Shown: piece after piece, positions 49,010-60,308 of the stretch
Layout: every line of letters begins with the position of its first letter
Position numbering within the stretch: the stretch's first letter is position 1
Assembly (NCBI GenBank): GCA_905221605.1
Contig: CAJNDS010002801.1
Span: forward strand, 622,001 to 686,000
Source: Symbiodinium natans
Lineage: Eukaryota > Sar > Dinophyceae > Suessiales > Symbiodiniaceae
DNA length: 64,000 nt
Direction: 5' to 3'
The notes under the pieces: generated by a model
Databases searched by the model: none
The model's input: only the letters and a program-made list of their open reading frames with translations
Told to the model about the DNA's origin: nothing
Made by a program: the position numbers and the translations under genes

Positions 49010-50495
49010 TGTAGGGCTCAGGACTAAGAGCGCAAGTCGTAGGCGTTTGCTTGTATAAGGCTTTTCAGTTTCAGAAGGGTTTAGGGCTTAAGTTTAGGGC
49101 GTTGAGGTTCCGAGTTCTTCTGGGGACCAATTGTGTGGGCTTCATCGTGTACAGCGCTTTTAAGGGTTTAGAGAGCTCATGAGGGTTCGGGGTTTGGGGC
49201 AACCCTAAACCCTCAACCCTTTAAACCCCAACATTTTGAGGCTGGGTGCTATTGCCCTGGTCTTTGTCACCGTGCGGATCTTCGGATGCAGCTCTTGACT
49301 TGCCCCCCTTAACCCTGAACCCTAAACCCTAAACCCGACAGAGTAGGGGATTCCTTTTGCGCTCCGCTTCTCACGTCCACTTCCCCACCTTTACGCTCTG
49401 GGGTTGAGGTTTAAGTTTTCTTCTTCTCGGGTTTGTTCAGGGCTCAGGGTTTGACGTTTAGGATTTAGGGCCAAGCCCCGCGCTCGCCATTTCTGCGGGA
49501 GTTGTGCGATTGCAACATCGCGTCGTGACGGGCTGTGCCCCCCAAAAGGCCAGCGAACTCCTCAACCCTGCCAACGCTAAACACGAAACGCGTGGTTCTG
49601 AGTTGCGCATCCCTTCCATGCAAACCCTCCACCCCAAACGCCCAAACCCTGTATACGGGCGGAGCCCTAAACCCTGAAGCTCCAGAAGTGCGCACGCCGA
49701 GGACAATACTGTACCTGGTGAACCTGTAACCTGCCTGCACAGCTTGGGGTTGATTGCTAGACTGTTCCCAAACCCTAAACTCCCCAAAGCCCCTTAAACC
49801 CCATAGCCCCCAACCCCTAATTAAGTCCGACTTCCCCCTTCAAAGCCCCCTAAACCCCTGGCCGCCATAAGCCCTTCCTACTACCCGAAACCCCAAAAGA
49901 TCTTCAGTTTTCAGGCACTTAGGTTCTTGGGTTCTGAGGGGCCTGGCCACATTCCCGTGCCTCATACAACTCACATGGCGTCTCTCTGGGGGTTTACGAA
50001 ATAGGGACCCTAAAATGTGGGACCAAATAGACCCCCCAGATTAGTATGATTCTCACCCTAAAGAACCCCAATAAGGGTACCCCCGAATGTCGAATCCCCC
50101 TAAACCCTAACCACTAACCCTAAACCCTAACCCTAAACCTAAACCCTAAACCCTAAAAGCCTTAAACCTAAACCTAAACAAGGTACCCCTAAAGTTTTCG
50201 GAACCCCATCTGGCGGTAGCGCCTAGACATGGCTCTTCTTGAACTTTGGGTTTAGGGTTTAGGGTTTAGGTTTTAGTGTTTGGGTTAGGGTTTTAGGGTT
50301 TAGGGATGGCGCTTCCAGTTTGGGTCAGGATCCACAGCACACCCTTCGCAGGATGCCTGGCAAACCTAAACCCTACCCTAAACCCTAGCCCCCAAACCCT
50401 AAACCCTAAACCCTACACCCTAACTCTAACTCTAACCCTAAACCTAAACCCTGACCCAACCCGCTCAGACCCTAAACCCCAAACCAACTTTTTTC
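49010..50495. other. Intron DNA with dispersed telomere-like units
   Basis: No firm exon. The unit direction flips many times. Frames at 49458-49787 (-) and 49535-49729 (+) contain repeat translation and are not supported. Confidence 0.35.
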
Positions 50496-50499
50496 GCAG

Positions 50500-50590
50500 G
50501 ACTATTGTGGCCGCTGCGTGGGCTGGCCTTTCGCCTTATCCTGTCGCACGGCGCGGTTTTCCTCTGTCTAGCGCCGCAGCAGCACTGGGG
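50500..50590 (+). CDS. Trp-repeat gene, possible exon
   Basis: A strong acceptor (TTTTTTTCGCAG) precedes. One frame reads LLWPLRGLAFRLILSHGAVF, a second TIVAAAWAGLSPYPVARRG; both contain a W-helix and I cannot choose. TTTAGGG units follow at 50620. Confidence 0.3.
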
Positions 50591-51152
50591 TCTGGGGGGG
50601 GTGTCTGCGGCGCAGGCGGGGTTTAAGGGTTTAGGGTTTAGGGATGAGAATCGTGGTATGAATCAGCTGGCAGAAAGGTCCCATCACTACCGGCTGACCA
50701 AATCCCAATCAGGAGCTAAATACTCACCATCATCCATCCCTTAATAAATCCCTGGCAGATAAAATCAGCCACCAACATGCATTTCCTGACAAGACCGCCC
50801 CTGAAACCCCAAAGCCTATATCGGCTGGGATATACTCCAAGCCTTGACTAGACACATTCTGAGATACAGGTCCGTGTTCTTGTAGCGCTCTACTTGTTTG
50901 ATGGCTGGTGCTCGAACCCCTTCCTGGATATTCTTGGCCACCCGCAACAACACAGGTGTTCCTTCTGAGATCCGTGTCATACACCCTAACCTCCCAAACG
51001 GAACCGCAATCCCCCCTAACTAACCCTGGACACTGGACCCTGAACCCTAAACCCTAAAAAAACCCCAAAGCCTAAAACCCTAACCAACCCGAACCCTAAC
51101 CCCCAGCCTAAACCCTTCTCGGGGGTCTCTCCACCTGCGCGCACCCCGAGGA

Positions 51153-51230
51153 CCTCATGGGCGCCGGCACTTCAGACCTTGTCGTTGTGGCCCGCTCCGC
51201 GCTGCTTGGTCGTGAACCATTGTGCTGGTT
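51153..51230 (+). CDS. Possible exon
   Basis: After CACCCCGAG the frame reads DLMGAGTSDLVVVARSALLG then REPLCWF and a stop. CCCTAAA-like text precedes and TTTAGGGG follows. Weakly supported. Confidence 0.25.
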
Positions 51231-51239
51231 TTAGGGGGT

Positions 51240-52300
51240 TCAGGGGCCTTAGGGGTTTAGGGGTTTAGGTTTAGGTGTTAGGGTTTAGGGGTTTATTTAG
51301 GCCTTTAGGGTTTAGGGTTTAGGGTTTAGGGGTTAGGGCCCTATGTGTTGGGAGGATCTCCTATGAAGGGGAGATATATAATGTTTTGTGTTATCCCGGC
51401 GACCTTTTGGGTTTAGGTTTCGCTGTCTAGGCTTTAGGGCTTTGGGGTGTCCATGAACCCTCTTTGAGTTTAGGAGTTTTAGGTGTTTCGGCGTGGGATG
51501 AAAGCTGTCGTAACTAGTCGTCATTCCTCGCTGTTTACCTGAAATGCCAACCCTAGCCCATACACTCTCATAGGCACATGATCAGCCCACGAGCAGTCGC
51601 TGAGCGTTGGCGGACCCGATCACCCTCCGGGTTGAAGAGCTTACTACAAGATCTGATACCAATTGGGAAACTCTGATGCCCTCTTGAAATCTCGTAATAT
51701 AGTATTGCTCCATAGCAGGCTCTGTTAATAGTACTGGTCACCCACCCCCAAACGTCGACATGCAACCCCCCCCCCCCCCCCCACCCAAGTCCATTGATGA
51801 AGCTTTAAGAGACGCTCTGTGAGAAGCAATCCTGCTGTGCGATGTCCCAGGGAAGTGGTCGCCGCCCGCGTGGTGGCAGCTCGGCTGCCAAGGGAGGCAG
51901 TTTGAGCCAGCTGAGTACAGTAGTCGTTTTAAGGGGAAAGTCTGGAGTTGACCCTCGTTTGGAGTGATCCATAAAGTGTTAACGGCTGGTTACCCCCTAC
52001 TTGTAAGACCCTACATCCTAAACCCTAGGCCCTGAACCCAACCCCAACTCTGACTCTGATCCGGCCCAGGGGAATCGATCCGCTGCGTGCTGCGGGCGTG
52101 GAGACTGGACTGAACAATCTCACTGCTTTCGCTGCCATGTTTTGTTTTATTCTAGCCGAAGCCCTAGACCGGCATGGTTCAGGGCAGTGAACCATACTAG
52201 GAAACTCAGTAATTAGTGAGATGTGGGTGTCACGGCCTTTCATCCCATCAATCAACGCGTACAGGGTTTAGGGTTTAGGGATTGTACCCTAGAAACTTTA
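51240..52300. other. Intron DNA, no exon seen
   Basis: Contains TTTAGGG variants at 51232-51340 and a poly-C run at 51763-51781. Confidence 0.35.
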
Positions 52301-52410
52301 AACCTTCACCAATCTTCCTGGTCTTAGTCTTTTCTGATCTCTTCCCCGCATGCTGGAGTGTCCCCGAATTTCCTTGTTCACGTATGAACAGCTTTCACTC
52401 CTAATACCCG

Positions 52411-52411
<1 letters not shown>

Positions 52412-52469
<58 letters not shown>

Positions 52470-52660
52470 GGGAGGAGGGGGGGGGAGGGGGGGTGGAGTG
52501 GATGGGGAGGAGAAGGTGGGGAGGGGTGGAGGGGGGGGAGGGGGGGGGAGGGGGGGGGAGATGAGCGGGGGGGTGGGGGGGGGGGGGGAGGGGTGGGGGG
52601 GGGGGGGTAGGGGGGGAGGGGGGGGGGGCGGAGAAGGTGGGGGGGGGATGAGGGGTTGGA
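52412..52660. repeat. Extreme G-rich tract
   Basis: Over 50 consecutive G (52413-52468), then about 190 bases of G runs broken by single A or T. It produces long false frames of Gly (+) and Pro (-). Likely G-quadruplex DNA, and a place where assembly length is unreliable. Confidence 0.95.
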
Positions 52661-53019
52661 GAAGGATGTTCGTTGCACCCTGGCCGGTTTAGGGCCTCAG
52701 TTGCCGAAACAAACCGGGGCAAACATCGGTGTTTAGGGATCGTGGGACTTCCGTGTTTCTCTTTTCTTCTTGCACATTCGCTAGTCCGACCAGCGCGAGA
52801 CCCCTGAGCAACAACATCATGACAGTGCGCTGCAGTACCCTAGTTTCCTAAACCCGACACCGAAAAACCCCCAAACTTACGATAGGACAATTAATGCAGT
52901 GCTGATTCACTTATGCCCATGTGAGCATGTTTACTGAGATCCAGTACCGATTTCAAACCTGTGAAAAAAAAAAAAAAGTACTTAAAGGTTAAACTCAGAT
53001 CCTTATCCCATCCCTAAAA

Positions 53020-53036
53020 CAACCCCCCCCCCCCAC

Positions 53037-53072
<36 letters not shown>
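53020..53072. repeat. Poly-C then poly-A tract
   Basis: Two C runs separated by one A, directly followed by two A runs. Confidence 0.9.
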
Positions 53073-53073
<1 letters not shown>

Positions 53074-53711
53074 AAAAACTCTGATTCTCCAACAGATCCT
53101 GTACAACTTAACCTCCAAAAGCTTGAATTCTCCAACTGATCCTTTCAAACCCCCTATGATTTTGTACGTGCTGGTTGCTGCTTCACGCGAGCGAGCCCAC
53201 TTCCTTTCCAACCCCCGCAGACGAGCCCTCAGCCTGGTAGCAACAGCCACCGTAATCTCCATATTTGTTCAGGGTTTAGGGTTTAGGGTTTGGGCATTCG
53301 GGATTAGGGGGTTTAGGGTTTAGGGTATGGAGAATCATTAGCTGGCCCTTGCTGAGGACGCTTGTGGACTCGTGCAGGGCGCCTGGTGAAGCAATGTCGG
53401 GGCTACAGCAAGGTGCCTTTGCGAGCAGTTCTCTGCCTCAGAGGTCCTACCGGGCACCTGACGAATGTTGACAACTGCTTTCAGGGGTTGGGGGTTTCAG
53501 GGCTGGGGGGTTTCGAAGTGCAGCTTTCGGGCATGGACCACAGAAGGCTCGACCTATTTTCTGGTGTTTGGGATTGAGGGTTCAAGGCTTAGGGCGTACG
53601 GACATGGTGCAAGAATACGCGCAGCTCAGGGATCGACTGCGCCCCGTCCCCAAGAAACCCTAAACCCTAAAGCCTAGATTTTCGCGTATACCCTTCTCAA
53701 GTCATCTCCAG

Positions 53712-53756
53712 GCAGAGGCCGTTTGGGCTCACACTGCCTCCTGGCTCAGCTTGAAG
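53712..53756 (+). CDS. Trp-repeat gene, 45-bp exon
   Basis: TCATCTCCAG then AEAVWAHTASWLSLK then GTTTAGGG; phase 0 at both ends and canonical sites. The donor is again the first base of a TTTAGGG array. Confidence 0.45.
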
Positions 53757-53815
53757 GTTTAGGGTTTAGGGTTTAGGGTTTGGGGTTTAGGGTTTAGGGT
53801 TTAGGGTTTGGTAAT
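53757..53815. repeat. TTTAGGG array
   Basis: Eight units starting at the exon end. Confidence 0.97.
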
Positions 53816-53879
53816 GTAGGGTCTGGGATTTCGGGCTTAGGGATTAGGATTTGTGGGAGGGTTAATAGGGTTAGGTACG

Positions 53880-54890
53880 GGATGTCGCTTTTTTTGTGGG
53901 GCCGGTGGGAAATACATTATCATGTAGCCACGAGCAGGTAGTGTTTCGATAGGGCACATGTGCAGACTGAACTAGAGAATCATAGCAACGCAACGCCATT
54001 AAATTTTCCGGCATCGACTTGTCATCAGGATCTTGTCATAACCACTGTCATCATCACCATCATCATCGCCGTCGGCATCGCCATTACCATCGTCGTCATC
54101 ATCATCATCATCGTGTCATCATCGTGTCATCATCCTCGTCCTCATCAACAGCAGCATCATATTTTGCAACCTGGAACACCTTGTCCGGAACTGCAGAAGA
54201 ACCCATCTGGAACCCATTTGCTATACCAACCATACCCTTATCCTGCCATAAACCTTGAGGTCCTGGGACGCTTCCTTTTCTCCACCGGCCTTGCTTGCGT
54301 GATCAGTGCCCTTGCGCTGCTGGTAGAGAGACTTGATCGAACGACCAGCTGTTCTCAAAGCCTTTCCGCTTTGCGAGAGAACTAGCAAGTGAAATCAAGG
54401 GAGAGAGCGCTAGTAGAAACTGGAGACCGGTTGCGCTGCCTTTGATGACTTTCGCCGCGTTGCTTCCTTCGCCTTTGCCTTGGGTAGGCCGCTGGGCTTT
54501 GCTTTTATCTTTTCCTCTTTTGTTTTGTTGTTGTAAGAGGGGTCCATTTAGGAGCATTTTTCAGAGCGCTTAAAGGCCAACCTAGATCCGCGACTTCGTC
54601 ACACCTACACCCAAACCCCAGAACCCAAGCCTACAAACACCTCGCGCTGATTTTGACAGCTAATTGCCCTTATCCTCGCCTTGGCACTACACCCTTAAAC
54701 CCTGAAAAAACTCATAAGAAAAATGGTCAAATAAACGAAACCATGGTTGATGACAATAAGAATCGGCTGGAAGTAGGAGTTTTTGGAAGCTTGAGTGGAA
54801 CAGCTTTTGAAAGTTCTTGTTGGAAACTTGCATGTATAATTAATATGTATATGTATATATATATATAGATATATATCTCTATCTTCGTTT
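53880..54890. other. Unique DNA, no firm gene
   Basis: Includes a CATCAT-type triplet repeat (54048-54140) that creates a false His-rich frame, and an AT microsatellite (54846-54885). Confidence 0.35.
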
Positions 54891-54951
54891 TTGAAACCCT
54901 AAACCCTAACCCCTAAACCCTATATAGGAGGCCGTAAATGATTTCAGTCTA

Positions 54952-55003
54952 GGGATCAGCCCGAGGAGCTTCGTCGTGCTCTATGAGTTTCCCCGCTGCA
55001 GGT
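54952..55003 (+). CDS. Possible exon between inverted arrays
   Basis: TTTCAGTCTAG precedes and GCTGCAG|GTGTCTAG follows. Frames ISPRSFVVLYEFPRC and SARGASSCSMSFPAA are both open. Bracketed by CCCTAAA and TTTAGGG. Confidence 0.3.
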
Positions 55004-55142
55004 GTCTAGGGTTTAGGGTTTAGGGATCAGGGTTTAGGGTTTAGGGTTGGGATGTAGGTTGGTCACTGCGTGCTAGGAGAGGCTCTGCGTAGGATGCTCT
55101 TCTTGGACGCTTAGGGAACCCCAAAACTGCGGTGAGAGCTGC

Positions 55143-55188
55143 GTCGGCGTATGTATATATAAAAAATATATATATATATATATATATA
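55143..55188. repeat. AT microsatellite
   Basis: (AT)n with an AAAAAAT interruption. Confidence 0.9.
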
Positions 55189-55199
55189 GTCACAACCGC

Positions 55200-56100
55200 C
55201 ATGGTCACATATCTCTTTATATGTAGATATAGAGCCCTGCAAGAAAGTCCCCCTGATGTACGTAGAACAGGGTGTTTATCTCCTGCTATAAGTAGGTCAT
55301 GAGTGCTCACGAACCTCCCACCTTGCTCTCCCACCGTCTCTGTATGACCAGTTCCCCCCTTTCAGGGAAAGAATGCACCTATGACAGGGTTTAGGGTTTA
55401 TAGGGTTTAGGGTTTAGGGTTTAGGTTTAGGCTTTGTGGACCCCTTGTGCACTAAGCATCCCGGGACCTGGGGGTTTTGGCACTCAGTGGGTCAGCGTTT
55501 CGGTGTCGGGTTTAGGGTTGGACACGGCAACGGCTGCAAGTGCGTTAGGACTGCATATCTACGGCCTGCAATAGGTGCGCCTCAGCCAGTATACCCGGCA
55601 AAGCCCCCGAAAAGTCGGGGGACTAAGCGCTAAGCCCAGACCTCTTCAAGGTACGACTTCCAGAATCAGTGCTTCCTGCACTTCAGTGAGCTGCTCGGCA
55701 TGTCAGTTTGCGTACGGACTTTGCTCCCAGCAACCGCTTTCTTTAGGGGGTGGGGGTCTGCCAGCCGGCTGGCTGAGTGTCAGTAAGCCTTTTGTGTAAA
55801 CCCTTGTCTATGCTCAAGAATCGAAAATAGCATAGCCACGCCTATACATACATACATATATATATATATATACACAATGTACTTGTATATAAAAAACATA
55901 CATACACGCATATCTGCGGGTCCGATCTCCTAAGAACACTGCGTTAGTCACCGTTACTATGAGTGTCTATGCAGTTCTAAACCCTAAAACCCTTGTTAGC
56001 AAAATTGAGAAACCCTAAGCCGACAAAACCCGAATTAAATCCTAAACCCTGGACCCTAAACCCTAAGCCCTAAGCCCTAAACCCTAAACCCTAAACCCTA
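55200..56100. other. Intergenic or intron DNA, no exon seen
   Basis: Contains an AT/CATA microsatellite at 55843-55880 and degenerate CCCTAAA units from 55975. Confidence 0.35.
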
Positions 56101-56140
56101 AGCAAAATGTGCCCCGAACATCGTGGCCCTGAGTCCTCAG

Positions 56141-56234
56141 GCGGCCCTTGCTCCCTCAGCTCACGGTGATCAGCAGCATCCTGTTCATGTTCATGATCTT
56201 GGTGTCGGCTACCCGGTTTTGGAGGCCTGAATAA
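56141..56234 (+). CDS. Terminal exon of an unrecognised membrane protein
   Basis: GAGTCCTCAG precedes; the frame reads RPLLPQLTVISSILFMFMIL then VSATRFWRPE and stops at TAA 56232-56234. The hydrophobic stretch is long enough to span a membrane and is followed by Arg, so this is likely a C-terminal transmembrane helix. A GC donor (GGAG|GCCTGA) would allow continuation. Confidence 0.45.
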
Positions 56235-56269
56235 CCAGAATTGCTTTTGTTTTTTCTGGGGGGGGGGGG

Positions 56270-56300
56270 TTGGGGGAGGGGGGGGGGCGGGGTTTTGACA
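56270..56300. repeat. G-rich tract
   Basis: Runs of G broken by TT and C. Confidence 0.8.
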
Positions 56301-56511
56301 GTATAAGGAAATTGGGGCCCAGGGATAGAGTTTAGGATTTAGGGGGTTTCAGGCAAGAGTTTTTTTGTGGGGGTGAAGGCTGTTTGGGCGCCCAAAACCG
56401 TGGGATAGGAGGGTGTCCAGAGGGCTGTCCGGCTGTCCAGAACTCAGAGATGAGCCCTTCAAGCCGTCTTTCTGGGGTTCGGGCTCTTGGTCTGTTTCGG
56501 GTTCGGGAGCC

Positions 56512-56581
56512 CTAAACCCTAAACCCTAAACCCTAAACCCTAAACCCTAAACCCTAAACCCTAAACCCTAAACCCTAAACC
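56512..56581. repeat. (CCCTAAA)n telomere-like array
   Basis: Ten perfect units ending 18 bases before the next exon. Confidence 0.97.
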
Positions 56582-56599
56582 CGGCACCCTGTGCTGCAG

Positions 56600-56693
56600 T
56601 AAGATTTACACTGAGGCTTGGAATCGCATCTACGTGCCGCTCGGCTGCCCTTTCAAGGCATCGCGCGCCTGCCGCGAAGCTCTCTGGATGGGG
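56600..56693 (+). CDS. Unrecognised exon
   Basis: GTGCTGCAG precedes; reads KIYTEAWNRIYVPLGCPFKA then SRACREALWMG and ends before GTTTAGGG in phase 0. Start phase is one base. Convincing as protein, family unknown. CCCTAAA on the left and TTTAGGG on the right. Confidence 0.5.
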
Positions 56694-56879
56694 GTTTAGG
56701 GTTTAGGGTTCAGGGTTCAGGGTTTAGGGTTTACAGGGTTTACAGGGTTTTGGTTCTGGGTTTTAACCCTGCAAGCCCTATTTTCAGATCGCTGCGAATG
56801 GCCCCACACTCTAAGTCCTAAACCTTGCGAGGTTGACGATCTTGCAGCCACAGCAGCCCAACATCATCCGAGAGAGTTC

Positions 56880-57210
56880 GGTTGAGAGGCCTGTCCTGCC
56901 GTGCTAGCTTTGGGGCTCCCGGGTTTTGGAGCTGTATGGGGCTATTCGAGCTTACACCGGGTTTGCAGGGCTTATCGGGTTTTTGTGGTTTAGGGTGCAG
57001 ATCAGTTTGGGCTGGCGCTGCTGATGCTCTTCATTGGAATCCGGGCTTGTGGCTTCGGGGGGCCATGGATATGTTCGACTGCTCAAAAACGACAGAAGTG
57101 CCTACTCATGAACTGCCCCCGAACCCTGAGACGGATGTGATTGCAGCACCTTCAAAAGCCCTTGGAACAAACCTCAGCCTGAAGTCTGAAGTTGGCCCTG
57201 AGCCCTGAAC
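56880..57210 (+). other. Open frame, doubtful
   Basis: A 108-codon frame from 56882 (MRGLSCRASFGAPGFWS...) without domain or clear splice sites. It may contain an exon. Confidence 0.2.
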
Positions 57211-57371
57211 CCCCAACCCCAAACCCTAAAACCCTAAGCCCTAACACAAAACCCTAAAACCTTAACCCCAAACCCTAAACCCTAACACCAAACCTTAAAA
57301 CCTTAACCCCAAAGTCTAAACCCCAAACCCTAAAACCCGAAACTCCAAACCCTATACCCTAAACGCGGCAG

Positions 57372-57437
57372 GCCTCCCATGGCACCCCTCTGCGCCGATC
57401 GCAGCGTGGAGTGGCGCCAGGCGAGAGCTCCAGCGCC
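57372..57437 (+). CDS. Possible exon
   Basis: CGCGGCAG precedes; phase 0 reads ASHGTPLRRSQRGVAPGESS. Followed by C-rich DNA and then TTTAGGG units. Another frame (ADRSVEWRQARAPA) is equally open. Confidence 0.3.
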
Positions 57438-57674
57438 CCCCCCACACACCCCCCCCAACCCCTTGGAGTTTAGGGTTTAGGGTTTCGGGTGTAGGGTTTA
57501 GGGTTTAGGGTTCGGGGTTCAATTTTTTAGCAGTAGCCCTAATCTGGTGCAATGGGGTTCTGAGCGCATACAAATGTTGGGCTAACAGCACCCTTGCACC
57601 TACAAGTGCGGGCCGAAGGTGCTTGGTTTGAAGGCTCAAGGGGTACGAATGACTCAAGGGTCGGGATGTTCCCC

Positions 57675-57751
57675 CCCTATACTAGCAGTCCTTAATGGGG
57701 ATTATGATGGGGGCGTACTACAATCCCGATTCAGGGCTGCTAGTATAAGGG
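57675..57751. repeat. Inverted-repeat (MITE-like) element, family 1, copy B
   Basis: CCCTATACTAGCAG at the left pairs almost perfectly with CTGCTAGTATAAGGG at the right; the core again has ACTACAATCCC. Both copies are preceded by GGGATGTTCCCCC. Confidence 0.75.
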
Positions 57752-58147
57752 ACAAAATCCCATCTTAGGGTTTCCTTCGGTTCTTGTTGGGGGCATGGGG
57801 CGGTTCCTGGCAAAGTCTGCAAAGTGCAAGGCGTCCCAGTAGGGAGCCATGAGAGTCAACATGTTTGCCGTTGACTAAGGCCTAGAAAGCCAGCAAAGAC
57901 CCTAAGTTCTAAACCTTAAGCCCTCACCCGAAATGCCGAAAGTCCTACTTGTGCCAAACACTTAGACCGGGTCCTGCAACGCTCTTGCAGCCGCCTCCGT
58001 TCAGGTTGTGGAAGACCTCGCCAGCCGCAGCCTGTCCGTCACTTGGTTGATGCCGAAAGAATATTTGAACACATGTAACATCGTAACCCTAAACCCTCTG
58101 AATCCTAAAACCCTGAACCATAAAACCTAAGCCACCCGATTTCTTAG

Positions 58148-58234
58148 AGACAACAGCCCAGGTCAGTGAACTGGTGGACTTCTACGCCAAGCTGGGCCCT
58201 GGCGGGACTATGCCGCCCCTCGGGTCGAACTCTT
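58148..58234 (+). CDS. Unrecognised exon
   Basis: GATTTCTTAG precedes; reads TTAQVSELVDFYAKLGPGGT then MPPLGSNSYL and reaches GTGTCA. Family unknown. Confidence 0.45.
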
Positions 58235-58871
58235 ACTTGTGTCATATTGGGTTTAGGGTTTAGGGTTGTTCTAAATTGTGGCCCCTATAGTTTAGTTCCT
58301 GTGGCCAGTTCGGAACCTTTGCATCCAAAAAAGGTGACCCTACCCTAGAAAGCTGCCCGGATATGTTTCTGCCATTTGGAGGCACTGCCAGATCTGCTGG
58401 CTTCCTTTGCCTTGGTGGCCCAGTGGTACCCTTTACCCCTTTTTTTTTGGCTTCTGGTTTCCCTTATCAAATAGCCAACTCAAAAAAAGGGTGCCCTTAT
58501 TACAATGCGGTTACTGGGCCACCAAGTTGCAAAAGTCCTGTGACAATGTGGCTTCTGAGGCACTTTTGCCCAGACACGTCAACCACTGCGGATGTGGTGC
58601 GGCAGGCAGTCGCGGGCCCCATGCACGAAACGCTTGGGCTCAAAGCCCCAAAGCCCACAGGTGCTATGGGCTTCTACACTCCTATTTAGCGCCCGAACAC
58701 CCTGAGCCACTCTGCGAACGGTCTTCCTGAGTCTTGCCGAAGAATCGGCAACCCTGAAATCGGACGAGAAATAGCTGCTGACACAATGCCCCTGCATCTC
58801 CTATGATACACTCTTCATTGCCCAGCAATGCCTCGTCTGGTGAGAAAGGCTCCCTCTTTTTTAACAACCAG

Positions 58872-58976
58872 AAAGCCAAGCTCCTGAAAGCGGAGGCCAT
58901 CATCCCCATGTCGCGGCAGGGGTCCAGTGGCACCTTCTACACCGCCACCCTGCAGGACGAGCCGAAGCCCGAAAGG
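58872..58976 (+). CDS. Unrecognised exon
   Basis: After AACAACCAG it reads KAKLLKAEAIIPMSRQGSSG then TFYTATLQDEPKPER. The frame is open upstream to 58803 and downstream to 59042, so both ends are uncertain. Confidence 0.45.
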
Positions 58977-59573
58977 CCCTCAATCCTAAACCGAAGAGGC
59001 TACGCCCGTAAAGGGTTCAACAGTGCTAGCACACTGGCCTGAATCATGGCCAGTACGATCCTCTTATTATAATCATAATTCGTCCCCCTAGCTATGTTAC
59101 AAACGATAACTACCCGAGGTAAACTATCCAAAGCATACTCAGTCTACTTCAACGCCTCTATGCCTGGGCCATGCCAGTCTTGATGCGCAAGACGTGTGTG
59201 TACATTGACGGAGCCACAAAAGCCGCATAAGCCAAGTCTGCAGGGAAAGTGCAATGAGGCCGCTACACAAATTACTGGACAAACTCTTAAGCAGCTATTG
59301 CAGGATGATTGCAATTATTTGGGTGTTAGGGTTTTGGAGCTTTGGGTTTGGGTTCCGGGTTCATGGTTCCGGTTTTAAGTCGCTTTAAAGAGGTTGGCGA
59401 TGGTCTGAGAACTGCCACTTCAACCTCCCTGAGCCAAAAGGAACCCGAAGCCCTTAACATGCTGGGTATTGCTGATCCGTGCTGCTGGTGGTCCATGCAT
59501 GCTCAAAGTTCATTCTTGTCCAGTAGCTGGTTCTCCCTGAGATTCCCTGAGCTTTGGACTCCTTTAGGCTACC

Positions 59574-60308
59574 ATGGAAGCCCTGCAACATGCTCGTATG
59601 GGCCGTATGGGCGCAAAGCTCGAGACTATGGGCATTGTGGAGCTCGAAGATCTTATTCTGAAAGTCGAGGGGCATCTGAGGGTGCTGAAGGCGCAATTGG
59701 TAGACAGTCAAGAAGTCCGAGTCAACGTCACGCAGATGTCTGGTCGTACGATCCCACTTCGTGCGCGAGCCAATTCCACAATCCATGCCTTGACGCTGTC
59801 AGTCAGGCAAGCCTTGGGACGTGGACTTGCGCCCAACACGGCCATCACCTTAACTTGTCGAGGGAAAAGCCTGGAAGGGCGAAAGACTCTGAAGGACTCC
59901 GGTATCCTGGATGGAGAAGTGCTGGCTCTGGTGCTGCACCATTTTGACGAGAGCGGCATAATTGCAGTGACTGAAATGATGCGGAATGGCCTTTCCGAGC
60001 TGGAGTTGCGGTCTGGGAGGTTGAGCTCCAGCCTCGGTGACTTGGGGCTTCTGGGTATTATCCACAGCAGTGGAAAAGCGCAAGCTGCGGCAGTGCAACT
60101 TGTAGATCGTGCCCGCTCAGCTGCACTTGCGAGAGGTCTGGAGGAGACGTTGACCGAGCTGATGTCCAGCATCGGAGGCTTGGAAGCACGACAACACATG
60201 ATGGAGCAGCGTGCAGAGTATTGCTTGGCTGAATTTGCAGCTCTTCTTCGCGCTTTGCATGTCAAGAAGCTTGGGCAGCCAGTTCAATGGTATGAGAAGC
60301 TCGATTGA
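59574..60308 (+). CDS. Ubiquitin-like domain protein, 244 aa
   Basis: ATG lies in ACCATGG, a strong start context, and the frame runs uninterrupted to TGA 60306-60308. Residues about 1-45 are helical; 46-122 form a ubiquitin-like domain: VRVNVTQMSGRTIPL and, after a helix, a beta strand with CRGKSLEGRKTL and a 'DSGILDGEVLALVL' ending, the order seen in ubiquitin (strand-turn-strand, helix, then 'L...GI..G..L.L'). There is no Gly-Gly end, so it would be a fixed domain and not a conjugated modifier. Residues 123-244 are helical with Ala, Leu and Glu. No intron and no telomere-like units inside, in contrast to its surroundings; a retroposed gene would look like this. Confidence 0.75.
   Translation: MEALQHARMGRMGAKLETMGIVELEDLILKVEGHLRVLKAQLVDSQEVRVNVTQMSGRTIPLRARANSTIHALTLSVRQALGRGLAPNTAITLTCRGKSLEGRKTLKDSGILDGEVLALVLHHFDESGIIAVTEMMRNGLSELELRSGRLSSSLGDLGLLGIIHSSGKAQAAAVQLVDRARSAALARGLEETLTELMSSIGGLEARQHMMEQRAEYCLAEFAALLRALHVKKLGQPVQWYEKLD

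Noticed and set aside
52298-52722. Gly-rich (+) and Pro-rich (-) frames
   Set aside because: Translations of a poly-G tract.
53960-54385. His-rich protein frame
   Set aside because: Caused by a CATCAT-type triplet repeat at 54048-54140.
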